Assembly (NCBI RefSeq): GCF_018437505.1
Contig: NZ_CP072467.1
Span: 2,914,001-2,978,000, forward strand
DNA length: 64,000 nt
Direction of reading: 5' to 3'
DNA from: Spiractinospora alimapuensis
Lineage (GTDB): Bacteria > Actinomycetota > Actinomycetes > Streptosporangiales > Streptosporangiaceae
How positions within the stretch are numbered: position 1 is the stretch's first letter; the number at the start of each line of letters is the position of its first letter. The notes under the pieces were generated by a model that did not search any database, was not told the DNA's origin, and saw nothing but the letters and a program-made list of their open reading frames with translations. A program made the translations under genes and the position numbers. Of the stretch, positions 52,361-60,775 are shown piece by piece.

Positions 52361-53071
52361 CTAGAGCCCGGCCGCGTCGGCCAGCTCCTCCAAGGAGGAG
52401 AAGTGGTGGTCGGGACGCGTGATCTTCGTCGCCGCCGGCGTCGCCCCGCTGCCGGCCTGTCCCTTGCGGCGCTCGATCCAGCAGGTCTCGTAGCCGAGGC
52501 CGACCGCGGCTCCGATGTCGTGGAACTGGCTCTGCGCGACGTGCATGATGTCACTCTTGCGGTATCCGTGTGTGCTCTGCCGCCCCAGGCAGTAGGCGAA
52601 CATCCGCGGGTCGGGCTTGTTCACGCCCACGTCCTCGACGGTCACGGTGTCGTCGAACGGGTTCCCCAGGGTCTCGGCCATGCGGGCGACGGCCCAGTTG
52701 TCGGTGTTGGTCAGCGCGACCAGGCGGAACCTGCTTCCCAGGCGCCGTAGGGCGGCGACGGCGTCGGGGAAGGCGGGCCAGTCGGCGATGGAGGCCGTCA
52801 GTCCGGACACGTCCTCGCCCGTGACGGGAATTCCGAGCTCGCCGGCCAGCCGCCGATAGATGGGCGCGAGCATCTGTGTAAAGGGCATCTCCGGTGTCTC
52901 ACGCTGCTGCACCCCCTCCGCCCGCCCGAACGCCGCCAACAGCGCACGGTCGTCACCCCGATAACCGGCGCGGGCCGCCAGCGGCCGGATGTACGTCAGG
53001 ATTCCCGTCTCGAAGTCGATCAGGGTGCCGACCACGTCGAAGGTCAACACGCGGTGGTCAGAGATGCTCAT
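52361..53071 (-). CDS. HAD-IA hydrolase, haloacid dehalogenase-like
   Basis: A 236-residue HAD hydrolase. The nucleophile motif is FDVVGTL (D12), motif II is ALTNTDNW, and the later KPDPRMFAYCLG and VAQSQFHDIGAA match the L-2-haloacid dehalogenase-like group, whose members dehalogenate or dephosphorylate. GGAGGAG directly before the ATG at 53071 fixes the start. The upstream palindrome (53091-53104) matches the operator of the nearby TetR gene, so it is probably in that regulon together with the EamA exporter. Confidence 0.88.
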   Translation of the reverse strand: MSISDHRVLTFDVVGTLIDFETGILTYIRPLAARAGYRGDDRALLAAFGRAEGVQQRETPEMPFTQMLAPIYRRLAGELGIPVTGEDVSGLTASIADWPAFPDAVAALRRLGSRFRLVALTNTDNWAVARMAETLGNPFDDTVTVEDVGVNKPDPRMFAYCLGRQSTHGYRKSDIMHVAQSQFHDIGAAVGLGYETCWIERRKGQAGSGATPAATKITRPDHHFSSLEELADAAGL

Positions 53072-53090
53072 AACTCCTCCATGTATATCC

Positions 53091-53104
53091 ATACCGGTTG
53101 GTTT
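53091..53104. promoter_or_regulatory. TetR operator copy 1, upstream of the HAD gene
   Basis: ATACC-GGTT-GGTTT: the same 4-bp-spaced inverted repeat as at 54164-54177 with one mismatch. It overlaps the EamA gene stop codon (53103) and lies 20 bp before the HAD start. Confidence 0.65.
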
Positions 53105-54095
53105 ACTGGGGGAAACGTGTGGGTGTCCCGCCGCTCGTGACGGTGGGGCTCGCCGCCCCGAGTGGGACCTCCGGCGCCTGGTGAACCTCAGCGGGGGCGT
53201 TTGCACTGACGCGGTCACTCCTCGACGCCCGGCCGGGCAGCATGACCAACACCACCGCGAACGCGCTCACGACGAGGCCCAGCAGCCCCGACAGGGACAC
53301 GGGCGTGGCGAACATGAACCAGGACCACAGCACGGTGACCGGAGGGGTGAGGTAGAGGAGGCTGGACACGCGGCCCACTCCCATCCGCGCGAGACTGGCC
53401 CAGTAGAAGCCGTAGCCCCCGATCCCGGACAGGACCACGACCCACACGACCGCGAACCAGAAGCCGGAGGTCGCCGGCGGAACGAACCCCCCGGTCGACA
53501 GCGAGAACCCCGTGAAGATCGCCGCGCTGACGGCGCACTGGATCGCCAACGCCTCGGGCAGTCCCACCCGACTCTCGTAGCGCCGTTCGACCAGGGTGCC
53601 CGCGACCAGCGACAGCATGGCCAGGCCGGGGAGCGCGAAGGCCCACGCTGGGGCTCCCGACACGCCAAGGTCACCGGACACGACCAACGCGACTCCACCG
53701 ATCCCGAGGAGCAGGCCGACAACCTGCCGGCCACGTACGCTCTCGCCGAGGAACACGGCCGCGGCCGCTGCCGCCACCAGGGGCTGCAGTGCGGCGATGA
53801 GCGCGCTGGTTCCCGCGCTGACCCCGTTGCTGGCGGCGGCGACGACTCCGTAGAGGTACCCCGCCTGCGCCAGGGCGCCGACCACCGTGTGCAGCACCAG
53901 ACCACGCGTCGCGATCGGACGCCGCCGGCAGACGACCACCACTCCGAGGACCAGGGTCATCAGGATCATTCGCCAGGCCAGAACGGTCTCGGGCGCCGCG
54001 GCGTCCCTCGCCAGCTCTGCACCGATGAACCCGGAGCTCCACATCAGCACGAATCCCGTGCCGAGCAGTACGCCGATCCCGCGTGTCAATGCCAT
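53103..54095 (-). CDS. EamA/DMT-family transporter
   Basis: A 330-residue protein with ten hydrophobic segments in two EamA repeats (WSSGFIGAELARD in the first, LYLTPPVTVLWSWFMF in the second). DMT exporters remove metabolites such as amino acids or drugs. A hydrophilic tail of about 40 residues follows the last span. It is divergent from a TetR gene with a perfect operator between them, which suggests induction by its own substrate. Its stop lies inside a second copy of the same operator. Confidence 0.88.
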   Translation of the reverse strand: MALTRGIGVLLGTGFVLMWSSGFIGAELARDAAAPETVLAWRMILMTLVLGVVVVCRRRPIATRGLVLHTVVGALAQAGYLYGVVAAASNGVSAGTSALIAALQPLVAAAAAAVFLGESVRGRQVVGLLLGIGGVALVVSGDLGVSGAPAWAFALPGLAMLSLVAGTLVERRYESRVGLPEALAIQCAVSAAIFTGFSLSTGGFVPPATSGFWFAVVWVVVLSGIGGYGFYWASLARMGVGRVSSLLYLTPPVTVLWSWFMFATPVSLSGLLGLVVSAFAVVLVMLPGRASRSDRVSANAPAEVHQAPEVPLGAASPTVTSGGTPTRFPQ

Positions 54096-54163
54096 CCCCT
54101 CTCACCGGTCCGCCCACTCCCCCACGGGGGCAGCTTCACCGGACTCTCAGGAGCGAGGTAACC

Positions 54164-54177
54164 ATACCGGTTGGTAT
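54164..54177. promoter_or_regulatory. TetR operator copy 2, between EamA and tetR
   Basis: ATACC-GGTT-GGTAT: perfect inverted repeat in the divergent gap, just upstream of the tetR ribosome site. Confidence 0.7.
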
Positions 54178-54211
54178 ACTCGCAGTGGAGTTCCGATGAG
54201 AGGTGGGTCTC

Positions 54212-54790
54212 ATGCGCACGAAACCGGGGGGACTGACCCCGGCCGCCACCCGCGTCCTCGCGGTGGCCAGCGATCTCTTCTACACCCGTGGAATCAACAC
54301 GGTCGGCATGGAGCTGATCGCCGAGGAGGCCTCGGTGACCAAGAAGACGATCTACGACCGGTTCGGGTCGAAGGAGAACCTCGTGGTCGCCTATCTCCGC
54401 GCGCGGGACGAGCGATGGCGGCACTGGTTGCTGGACCGACTGAACCAGTTCGACAACCCCCGCGACCGCGTCCTGCACACGTTCGACGCGCTCGGCGAAT
54501 GGATGGGGGAAACATCGACGCATGGTTGCGCCATGGTCAACGCCTTCGCGGAACTCACCGACCCCGGGCATCCCGGACGGCTCGTCGTGACCTCCCAGAA
54601 GGAGTGGACACACACGCTGTACCGGGACCTCGCGCGAGAGCTGGGGACCGCGAACCCCGACGCCGTCGCGGAGACACTGTTAGTGCTCCACGAGGGCGCC
54701 GTCATCACGCACGCAGTGGTCGGCCGCGCCGACGCGACAGAGACAGCGCGCCGGGCGGCCGAGCGGCTCCTCCCGGAGGGGGCGTCCTGA
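54212..54790 (+). CDS. TetR-family transcriptional regulator
   Basis: A 192-residue regulator. The N-terminal helix-turn-helix is IAEEASVTKKTIYDRFGSKENLV (about 34-56); the C-terminal domain has TSTHGCAMVNAFAEL and LLVLHEGAVITHAV. Its likely operator, ATACC-N4-GGTAT, occurs between it and the EamA gene and again before the HAD gene. ATG at 54212 is preferred over a GTG nine bases earlier, because GAGGTGGG then sits at a workable distance. Confidence 0.9.
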   Translation: MRTKPGGLTPAATRVLAVASDLFYTRGINTVGMELIAEEASVTKKTIYDRFGSKENLVVAYLRARDERWRHWLLDRLNQFDNPRDRVLHTFDALGEWMGETSTHGCAMVNAFAELTDPGHPGRLVVTSQKEWTHTLYRDLARELGTANPDAVAETLLVLHEGAVITHAVVGRADATETARRAAERLLPEGAS

Positions 54791-54805
54791 GCTCGGGACG
54801 AGGGG

Positions 54806-55810
54806 TCAGGCGTCGAACACGCTCCACTGGGCGTCAGCCGAGGCGATGAAGTCCTGGGGGTAGCCGGCGGTGAACGGGGAGGCCTCGTTCAGGATCCGCA
54901 TCGCCTCAGGGGTGAGCGTGATCCCCGAGGAGCCCACCACGTCGAGGAGTTGGGCCTGGGTGCGGGAGCCCACGATCGGCATGACCGAGGCGTTACGTCC
55001 CCGCAACCAGGCGAGCGCCACCTGGGCCGGCGTGGCACCGATCTCGTCTGCGACGTCCTGGACGGCCCGCGCCGCTGTGCGGTGGGCGGGGGTGACGTGG
55101 TCGGCGGTGAACCTCGTGCTGTCGGCGACCTCCCCGGAGGCGGTGAGCTTGCCCGAGAGGCGACCGCCGGCCAGGGGGCTCCACGCGGTCACGCCGATGC
55201 CCAGGTGCTCGGCCATGGGGAGCAGGTCGCGTTCCACCTCACGTTCGAGCAGGTTGTAGTGCACCTGGAGTCCGACGAACGGGGTCCAGTCGCGCCACTC
55301 GGCGAGGGTGTTCGCCCGGGCGACGACCCAGGCCGGGGCGTTGGAGATCCCCACGTACAGGATCTTTCCCTGGCGAACCGCGTCGTCCAGGGCGCGCATC
55401 ATCTCCTCGAGCGGGGTGTGCTTGTCCCAGATGTGCACCCAGTAGACGTCGACGTAGTCGGTACGGAGTCGCCGAAGGCTCTGCTCCAGCGACAACCTCA
55501 GGTTCTTACGGTGGCCGCCGGCCACGTTGGGGTCATCGCTGTCGTTCGCCCGCGGTGGGACGTACTTCGTGGCGACGACGAAGGAGTCACGCCGCTTCTC
55601 CAGCGCGGCACCCACGACGCTCTCGCTCTCGCCGTAACTCGGCGCGGTGTCGATGACGTTTCCGCCCGCCTCGGCGTAGGTGTCGAACAGCGCGGGGGCG
55701 GTGTCGTCGGGATCGCCCTCGTAGTACCCCATGGCGCCCAGCCACAGGTCCGACACACGGAGCCCACTGTCGCCCAGCAGGCGGTAACCCAGTTTCGGTT
55801 GATCTGCCAT
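54806..55810 (-). CDS. Aldo/keto reductase
   Basis: A 334-residue (beta/alpha)8 NADPH-dependent reductase. SDLWLGAMGYYEGD, the Asp/Tyr of DTAPSYGESESVVG, the Lys of VATKYVPP and the His of VYWVHIWDKHTP form the catalytic set. It belongs to the broad AKR family that reduces aldehydes and ketones; the substrate is unknown. ATG at 55810 with AGGA eight bases upstream; the longer open frame to 55948 has no family match. Confidence 0.88.
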   Translation of the reverse strand: MADQPKLGYRLLGDSGLRVSDLWLGAMGYYEGDPDDTAPALFDTYAEAGGNVIDTAPSYGESESVVGAALEKRRDSFVVATKYVPPRANDSDDPNVAGGHRKNLRLSLEQSLRRLRTDYVDVYWVHIWDKHTPLEEMMRALDDAVRQGKILYVGISNAPAWVVARANTLAEWRDWTPFVGLQVHYNLLEREVERDLLPMAEHLGIGVTAWSPLAGGRLSGKLTASGEVADSTRFTADHVTPAHRTAARAVQDVADEIGATPAQVALAWLRGRNASVMPIVGSRTQAQLLDVVGSSGITLTPEAMRILNEASPFTAGYPQDFIASADAQWSVFDA

Positions 55811-55952
55811 GCCCCGATCCTGACCCCCGGAAGACACCGACACCACCCCGTAGCGTGACCCTGGCGGGGCCACCCTGAGCCCGCGGATCACGCCACCGGT
55901 CGCGTGGACCGGCCGTCGCGACACACCCCGCGTGCCAGCGGGGATCACGCCG

Positions 55953-56342
55953 TCACACCTCGCGGTTGGTCGGGATCACCGCGCAGATCGCGTGGCGTCC
56001 CGCGGTGGCCCGGACGACGTAGCGGTAGGACTCCCCTCCCCGCTCGGTCCCGCCGGCGTCGGAGTAGGACCACCTGACGTCGACCGAGGTCAGGGTGGGC
56101 GTCAACTCCTCCACGGCCGTCAGGGTCGGCGCGGCGACGGCCATGCCGGGGCCGCCGAAGTGTTCCGTGGCACCGCTGAACGCGGTGGTCGCGGCGTCCC
56201 GGTCCGACATCGCGAGGCTCTGGTCATCGCCGAGCGCGAAGGTCGGATAGGCGTAGCAGTCCGCCAGTCGGTTGATGTCCCCCGTTGCGAGGGCGCCACC
56301 GTAGTCGTCGAAGAACCCCCGCAGGCCATCGTGCTCTCCCAT
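55953..56342 (-). CDS. NTF2-like (SnoaL/DUF4440-type) protein
   Basis: A 129-residue alpha+beta cone protein: FFDDYGGALATGDINRLADCYAYP and the C-terminal strands VDVRWSYSDAGGTERGGESYRYVV. The fold is used by cyclases, isomerases and small-molecule binders; no catalytic set can be assigned. It follows the VOC gene on the same strand 21 bp away. Confidence 0.7.
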   Translation of the reverse strand: MGEHDGLRGFFDDYGGALATGDINRLADCYAYPTFALGDDQSLAMSDRDAATTAFSGATEHFGGPGMAVAAPTLTAVEELTPTLTSVDVRWSYSDAGGTERGGESYRYVVRATAGRHAICAVIPTNREV

Positions 56343-56363
56343 GCACCCGGCCCCCCTCTGCGA

Positions 56364-56720
56364 TTACCCGTCTTCTGGGTTATTACCCCAGTTGACGACG
56401 TCTACGGTCCGCCCGTCCGGATCGGTGTAGGTCCCGTCGTCGTTGGGGCGGAGCGCGGAGCTCGGGGGCGCGTCGAGCGCGAGCCCCAGCCGCATCCGCC
56501 CGGTGGCGCGCTCGGGCGAGGTGGCCGGGTACAGCTCCATCACGCAGCCGTCGGAGAGCACCGCCGCATAGTGTCGCGGCCCCCTCCCATGCTTCTCGGG
56601 GACGAAGGTGAGGCCGAGGGACGAGTAGAAGGCGTGGCACTCCTCCAGGCGGGTGGTGTACACGACGAGGAGCCGCACCGAGCTGCCCGAGCGGCGCCGG
56701 ACGGATTCGTCGGGGGTCAC
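56364..56720 (-). CDS. VOC-family protein
   Basis: A 118-residue glyoxalase-fold protein. LLVVYTTRLEECHAFYSSLGLTF is the first unit, and DGTYTDPDGRTVDVVNWG ends the second. GTG at 56720 overlaps the stop of the ArsR gene (GTGA), so the two are translated together. Members of this shape often bind a metal or a small ligand. It may act with the ArsR regulator. Confidence 0.75.
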   Translation of the reverse strand: MTPDESVRRRSGSSVRLLVVYTTRLEECHAFYSSLGLTFVPEKHGRGPRHYAAVLSDGCVMELYPATSPERATGRMRLGLALDAPPSSALRPNDDGTYTDPDGRTVDVVNWGNNPEDG

Positions 56721-57109
56721 TCGTCGCTCCCGTCCCGTGGTGGCGGCGTGACGGCCGCGCCGGCGTGGATCGCGCTCAGCAGGCCGGGGAACCGGGCCTC
56801 CAGGTCGTCCCAGCGGAGACGTACCTCTGTACCGTTGGGCCGCTGTGCCACGAAGATCACTCCCGACTCGCGCAGGACCCGGAAGTGGTGGGTCCGGCCG
56901 GCCTTGCCCACCGGCAGCTCGAACCAGGGGTAGGGGAAGGCGCTGTCCCGGGGCTGGTTGACGAGCATGGCGACGACGCGCAACCGGTTGGGCTCGGCGA
57001 TGGCGCACAGCACTTCACGCAGGTCCAGCTCAGCCCGCTCGGGGTGGTGAATTTCCGGCGGTGTGGCCTGGGCTGTTGGGGAGACAGGGGGCATGGGAGC
57101 GATATCCAC
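56717..57109 (-). CDS. ArsR-type helix-turn-helix regulator
   Basis: A 130-residue winged-helix protein. LREVLCAIAEPNRLRVVAMLVNQPRD is the ArsR N-terminal helix pair, HHFRVLRESGVIFVAQRPNGTEVRLRWDDLEARFPGLL the recognition helix and wing. No clear metal-binding CxC set is seen, so it may sense an organic ligand. It is divergent from the DUF4242 operon; two matching palindromes lie between. GTG at 57109 or ATG at 57094 could be the start. Confidence 0.8.
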   Translation of the reverse strand: MDIAPMPPVSPTAQATPPEIHHPERAELDLREVLCAIAEPNRLRVVAMLVNQPRDSAFPYPWFELPVGKAGRTHHFRVLRESGVIFVAQRPNGTEVRLRWDDLEARFPGLLSAIHAGAAVTPPPRDGSDE

Positions 57110-57119
57110 TTCTCGTCAG

Positions 57120-57137
57120 GTATGACGGTCACCATAC
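57120..57137. promoter_or_regulatory. ArsR operator copy 1
   Basis: GTATGAC-GGTC-ACCATAC, an 18-bp near-palindrome (5 of 7 half-site pairs match). Confidence 0.6.
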
Positions 57138-57156
57138 GCTGTAGCTGAATCGTCGG

Positions 57157-57174
57157 GTATGGTAGCGACCGTAC
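57157..57174. promoter_or_regulatory. ArsR operator copy 2
   Basis: GTATGGT-AGCG-ACCGTAC, an 18-bp palindrome (6 of 7 pairs match), 37 bp from copy 1 with the same half-sites and spacer length. Confidence 0.65.
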
Positions 57175-57208
57175 TCCAGATACCCGATTGATTTAGTTGG
57201 GAATTCGC

Positions 57209-57736
57209 ATGGCCCTCCAGCTGATCGAGCTCACCCCCGACCGGGCGGACCGTGCCGCCGCCGACGCCCTGATCGAGTCCGCCGCCAAGGCCCTCAGCGC
57301 CGGAAACGCGGAGCTCGTCGAGGCCCAGGTCCCCAGTGACTTCGGCCGGGTCTTCCTGATCGCGGAGGAGCGGGCCGACTCGGCCGCCGCCGACGCGCTC
57401 AACACCGCCAGTATCACCTTCGACGACATCGCCGAGGTGCGCCTCGTCGGCGCCGACCTCGAGACCGTCAAGGCGAGCAAGGGCTCGGCCCAGTATCTCG
57501 TGGAGTGGGACCTCCCGGAGGGGCTGAGCATGGACAAGTACCTCGCCCGCAAGGCCGAGAAGTCCCCACTGTACGAGAACGTGCCCGAGACTCAGTTCCT
57601 GCGCACCTACGTGCGTGAGGACATGGGCAAGTGCCTCTGCTTCTACGACGCTCCCGACACCGAAGCCGTGGAGCGCGCCCGCCAGGTCGTCGACACCCCG
57701 ATCGACCGCCTGCACGAGCTGAGCCAGCGGGACTGA
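57209..57736 (+). CDS. DUF4242 (nickel-binding-type) protein with doubled domain
   Basis: A 175-residue protein. The C-terminal half (about 95-170: SAQYLVEWDLPEGLSMDKYL, FLRTYVREDMGKCLCFYDAP, DRLHEL) matches DUF4242, a ferredoxin-like fold for which a nickel-binding Streptomyces member is known. The N-terminal half (LQLIELTPDRADRAAADALI) looks like a divergent second copy. First gene of the operon that encodes the flavoenzyme and ABC transporter. ATG at 57209 with GGGA upstream. Its role there is unknown; metal binding is inference. Confidence 0.7.
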   Translation: MALQLIELTPDRADRAAADALIESAAKALSAGNAELVEAQVPSDFGRVFLIAEERADSAAADALNTASITFDDIAEVRLVGADLETVKASKGSAQYLVEWDLPEGLSMDKYLARKAEKSPLYENVPETQFLRTYVREDMGKCLCFYDAPDTEAVERARQVVDTPIDRLHELSQRD

Positions 57737-57768
57737 GCAAGCCACCCCCCAGTAAGGCGAGGACAACG

Positions 57769-58836
57769 ATGACGACCATCAGCACCCAGACACGCGTTCC
57801 CGACAACGACGGCGAACTCGTCACGTGGTTTGCCGAACGGGCTTCCGACGTCGACCGCAACGGCGCCGACGTGCGGGACGGACTGCGGTGGTTGGGCCAG
57901 CGTGGACTGCTGGACACCGCGGCCCCGCACTCCTGGGACGGCGGCCTGCTGCCCCTGCTCGGCACGGTCGAGAGCGTCGCCCGCGCCTGTCTGAGTTCCG
58001 CGTTCTCGCTGTGGGGGCAGCGGATGGTCATCGAGTACCTGAGTCGGGCCCCGGGGACGCCGTACGTCTCCGGGCTGCTCGACCAGCTCCGCACCGGCGA
58101 GATCACCGGCTCCAGTCACATGGCGCCCGCGCTGAAGGAGATCTCCGGCGTCGGCGACGTGGTGATCACCGCGCGCCGCACCGACGGCGGCTACGTCCTC
58201 AACGGGCCGATCCCCTGGGCGTCGAACCTGTTCCCCGACGCCGTCGTGGTCCTCCCCGCCCGCCTGAGTGATTCCTCGGACGACGACTCCGACCGGATCA
58301 TCGCCACCGTGCGAGTCGGCGCTCCCGGGGTGCGGATCCGCGACTACCCCGAGCTCATGGCGCTGAACGCGACCGCCTCCTCCTCCGGCACCCTAGAGGA
58401 GGTTTTCGTCGCCGACGAAGCCGTGGTGTCCACCGACCTGAGTGCGTTCTGCTCCCAGGTCCGGCCCACGTTGCTGCTGGTCCAGACCGCGTTCTGCACC
58501 GGCCTGACCACCGCCTCCCTGGCCCAGGCGCGTGAGTCGCTGTCCTCCTCGGACTCCATGTTCGACGACGACCTGGACACCCTCGAGGGCGAGCTGGCCG
58601 GGCAGCGGGAACGGCTCGGGGCGTTGGCCACGACCCCACCGCAACCGCGCGCCGCCACCCAACTCCGGCTGGACGCCGCGCTCCTGGCACAGTCCGCCAC
58701 CCGCCTGGAGGCCACCGCCAAGGGCGGCGCGGGATACATGGCCAAGAGCGCCACCAGCCGTCGACTGCGCGAGGCCGCGTTCCTGCCGGTCCAGTCGCCC
58801 ACGGAAGGACACCTACGGTGGGATCTGCGAAACTAG
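57769..58836 (+). CDS. Acyl-CoA dehydrogenase-like flavoprotein
   Basis: A 355-residue protein of the acyl-CoA dehydrogenase fold: GQRGLLDTAAPHSWDGG, TGEITGSSHMAPALK, the flavin-region DGGYVLNGPIPWASN and the C-terminal GGAGYMAKSATSRRLREAAF. Relatives next to SsuABC-like transporters include sulfur-compound monooxygenases of the SfnB/DszC type, so FMN- or FAD-dependent oxidation of an imported compound is possible. No catalytic Glu typical of true acyl-CoA dehydrogenases could be pinned down. It overlaps the ABC ATPase gene by 19 bases. Confidence 0.8.
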   Translation: MTTISTQTRVPDNDGELVTWFAERASDVDRNGADVRDGLRWLGQRGLLDTAAPHSWDGGLLPLLGTVESVARACLSSAFSLWGQRMVIEYLSRAPGTPYVSGLLDQLRTGEITGSSHMAPALKEISGVGDVVITARRTDGGYVLNGPIPWASNLFPDAVVVLPARLSDSSDDDSDRIIATVRVGAPGVRIRDYPELMALNATASSSGTLEEVFVADEAVVSTDLSAFCSQVRPTLLLVQTAFCTGLTTASLAQARESLSSSDSMFDDDLDTLEGELAGQRERLGALATTPPQPRAATQLRLDAALLAQSATRLEATAKGGAGYMAKSATSRRLREAAFLPVQSPTEGHLRWDLRN

Positions 58837-59612
58837 AGGTCCGGTCGGGCCACAAGTCCTACGGGCACCATCCGGTTCTGCGCGGTGTCGACGTCAGCAT
58901 CGACGCGGGACGCACCCTGGTGATCCTCGGTGCGAGCGGCTCCGGAAAGTCGACCCTGCTGCGGATCCTGGCCGGCCTGGAAGACCTGGACTCCGGCGAC
59001 CTCCTGCCCGGTGGGTCGGAACTCGCCACCGGCATGGTGTTCCAGCAGGCGTTGCTGCTGCCCTGGCTCACCGTCCGCGAGAACATCGCGCTCGGCTTGA
59101 GCTACCGCGCCAACCGGGGTCGGGTGAACGCCGGACGAGCGGCGGCCAACGGCGGAACATCCACGACCGTCGGCACCTCCGCCGGCACCAGCGTCACCAT
59201 CGACTCCCTGCTGGACTGGCTCGGACTCGTCGACCTGGCCGACACCCTGCCCGCCCAGCTCTCGGGGGGACAGGCGCAGCGCGCCGCCATCGCCCGCGCG
59301 TTGGCGATCCGCCCCGACGTGCTGCTGTTGGACGAACCGTTCAGCGCGCTCGACCCCCTGACCCGCGCCTCCCTGCAGGACCGGCTGCGCACGGTGATCG
59401 TGGAGCTCGGGCTGACCGTCGTCCTGGTGACACACGACGTCGGCGAGGCCGTCTACCTGGGCGACGAGATCGCGCTGTTGGACGCCACCGGGGCCATCGG
59501 GCACCGGTGGGACGGCGCGCCCGGCGACCGGGACTCAGATCGGGGCCAGGAACTCCAGGAACAGATCCTCGACCGCTACGAGGCCGTGCTTCCCGCAGGC
59601 GCCACGCGATGA
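58818..59612 (+). CDS. ABC transporter ATP-binding protein (SsuB/TauB type)
   Basis: A 264-residue ATPase: Walker A GASGSGKST (38-46), Q-loop MVFQQ, signature LSGGQ (148-152) and Walker B VLLLDEP (168-174). It powers uptake with the permease and binding protein downstream. A Gly/Thr/Ser-rich insert of about 30 residues (98-128) between Q-loop and signature is unusual for this family. GTG start at 58818 lies inside the flavoprotein gene. Confidence 0.92.
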   Translation: MGSAKLEVRSGHKSYGHHPVLRGVDVSIDAGRTLVILGASGSGKSTLLRILAGLEDLDSGDLLPGGSELATGMVFQQALLLPWLTVRENIALGLSYRANRGRVNAGRAAANGGTSTTVGTSAGTSVTIDSLLDWLGLVDLADTLPAQLSGGQAQRAAIARALAIRPDVLLLDEPFSALDPLTRASLQDRLRTVIVELGLTVVLVTHDVGEAVYLGDEIALLDATGAIGHRWDGAPGDRDSDRGQELQEQILDRYEAVLPAGATR

Positions 59613-60775
59613 GCGTCAACCGCCGCACCCTCCTCGGCGGGGGGATCGGGCTCGGGCTGGCCGCGGGGCTCGGCGCCACCGCCGCGGGGCTGCGCCCCTC
59701 CGACGCCGCCTCGGCGTCCTCGGCGCTGCGCATCGGCTACCTGCCGATCACCGACGCCGCCCCCCTGCTGGTCGCACACCAGCGCGGGCTGTACGAGGAC
59801 TTCGACGTTCCCGTGGCCGAACCCGTCCGGTTCCGGAGCTGGGCGGAGCTCGCGCAGGCGTTCGTGGCCGGACGGGTCGACGTGGTCCACCTCCTCGCCC
59901 CGTTCGCGGTCCAGCTCCGGTACGGGATGGGCGCGCCGGTCCGACTCATCGCGTGGAACCACACCAACGGTTCGGCCATCACTCTCTCCGACACGATGTC
60001 GGGGCTCTCGGACCTGGCCGGTCAGACCTTCGCCATCCCCTACTGGTGGTCGATCCACAACATCCTGTCCCAGGACCTGTTCCGCGAGTCCGGTCTGCGC
60101 CCCGTGGTGCGCAAGACCCCGTCGGCGAGTGACGGTGAGGTCCGCGTCGTGGTGATGAGCCCCAGCGACATGCTCCCCGCGATGTCCAACGGCGTCATCG
60201 CCGGATACTCCGTCGCCGATCCGTTCAACGCGATGGCCGAGGTGCGCGAGGTGGGCCGGATCCACCGCTTCCTCGGTGACCTGTGGCGGAACCATGCCTG
60301 CTGCGCGGTGGTGATGCGGGAGGACACCATCGACGGGGACCCCGGCCTGGTGCAACGGTTCACCAACGCCCTCACGACCGCGCAACTCGACATCAACGCG
60401 GACCGGCCGGCCGCGGCGACCGCCCTGACCGAGGGCTACCTGCCCCAGCCGGAGCCCGCGATCGCCCGAGCCCTGACCTACCCGACGGAGGAGTACGCCG
60501 ACTCCGGTGCGGTGCTGCGCCCCGACTGGCACGGCAACCAGATCGGTTTCGCGCCGTTCCCGTTCGCCGACTACACCGAGAACCTGGTGGACGCGATGGG
60601 ACGCACCCTGGTCGACGTCGACACGCGCTTCCTCGACGACCTCGACCCGGCCGACGTCCACGCCGACCTCGTGGACGACACCTTCGCCCGCGAGGCGATC
60701 GAGGCGTCGGGCTCCCCCGCCGCGTTCGGACTTCCCGACTCCCTCACCCGCACCGAAGAAGTGGACATCACATGA
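59609..60775 (+). CDS. ABC substrate-binding protein (SsuA/NrtA-like)
   Basis: A 388-residue binding protein of the NMT1/THI5/SsuA group: RIGYLPITDAAPLLVAHQRGLYEDF and FAIPYWWSIHNILSQDLF are characteristic. Instead of a lipobox it has a twin-arginine start (NRRTLLGGG, R5-R6), so folded export by Tat is likely. ATG at 59609 overlaps the ATPase stop. The group includes binders for sulfonates, nitrate, taurine and pyrimidine precursors; the ligand here is unknown. Confidence 0.9.
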   Translation: MSVNRRTLLGGGIGLGLAAGLGATAAGLRPSDAASASSALRIGYLPITDAAPLLVAHQRGLYEDFDVPVAEPVRFRSWAELAQAFVAGRVDVVHLLAPFAVQLRYGMGAPVRLIAWNHTNGSAITLSDTMSGLSDLAGQTFAIPYWWSIHNILSQDLFRESGLRPVVRKTPSASDGEVRVVVMSPSDMLPAMSNGVIAGYSVADPFNAMAEVREVGRIHRFLGDLWRNHACCAVVMREDTIDGDPGLVQRFTNALTTAQLDINADRPAAATALTEGYLPQPEPAIARALTYPTEEYADSGAVLRPDWHGNQIGFAPFPFADYTENLVDAMGRTLVDVDTRFLDDLDPADVHADLVDDTFAREAIEASGSPAAFGLPDSLTRTEEVDIT

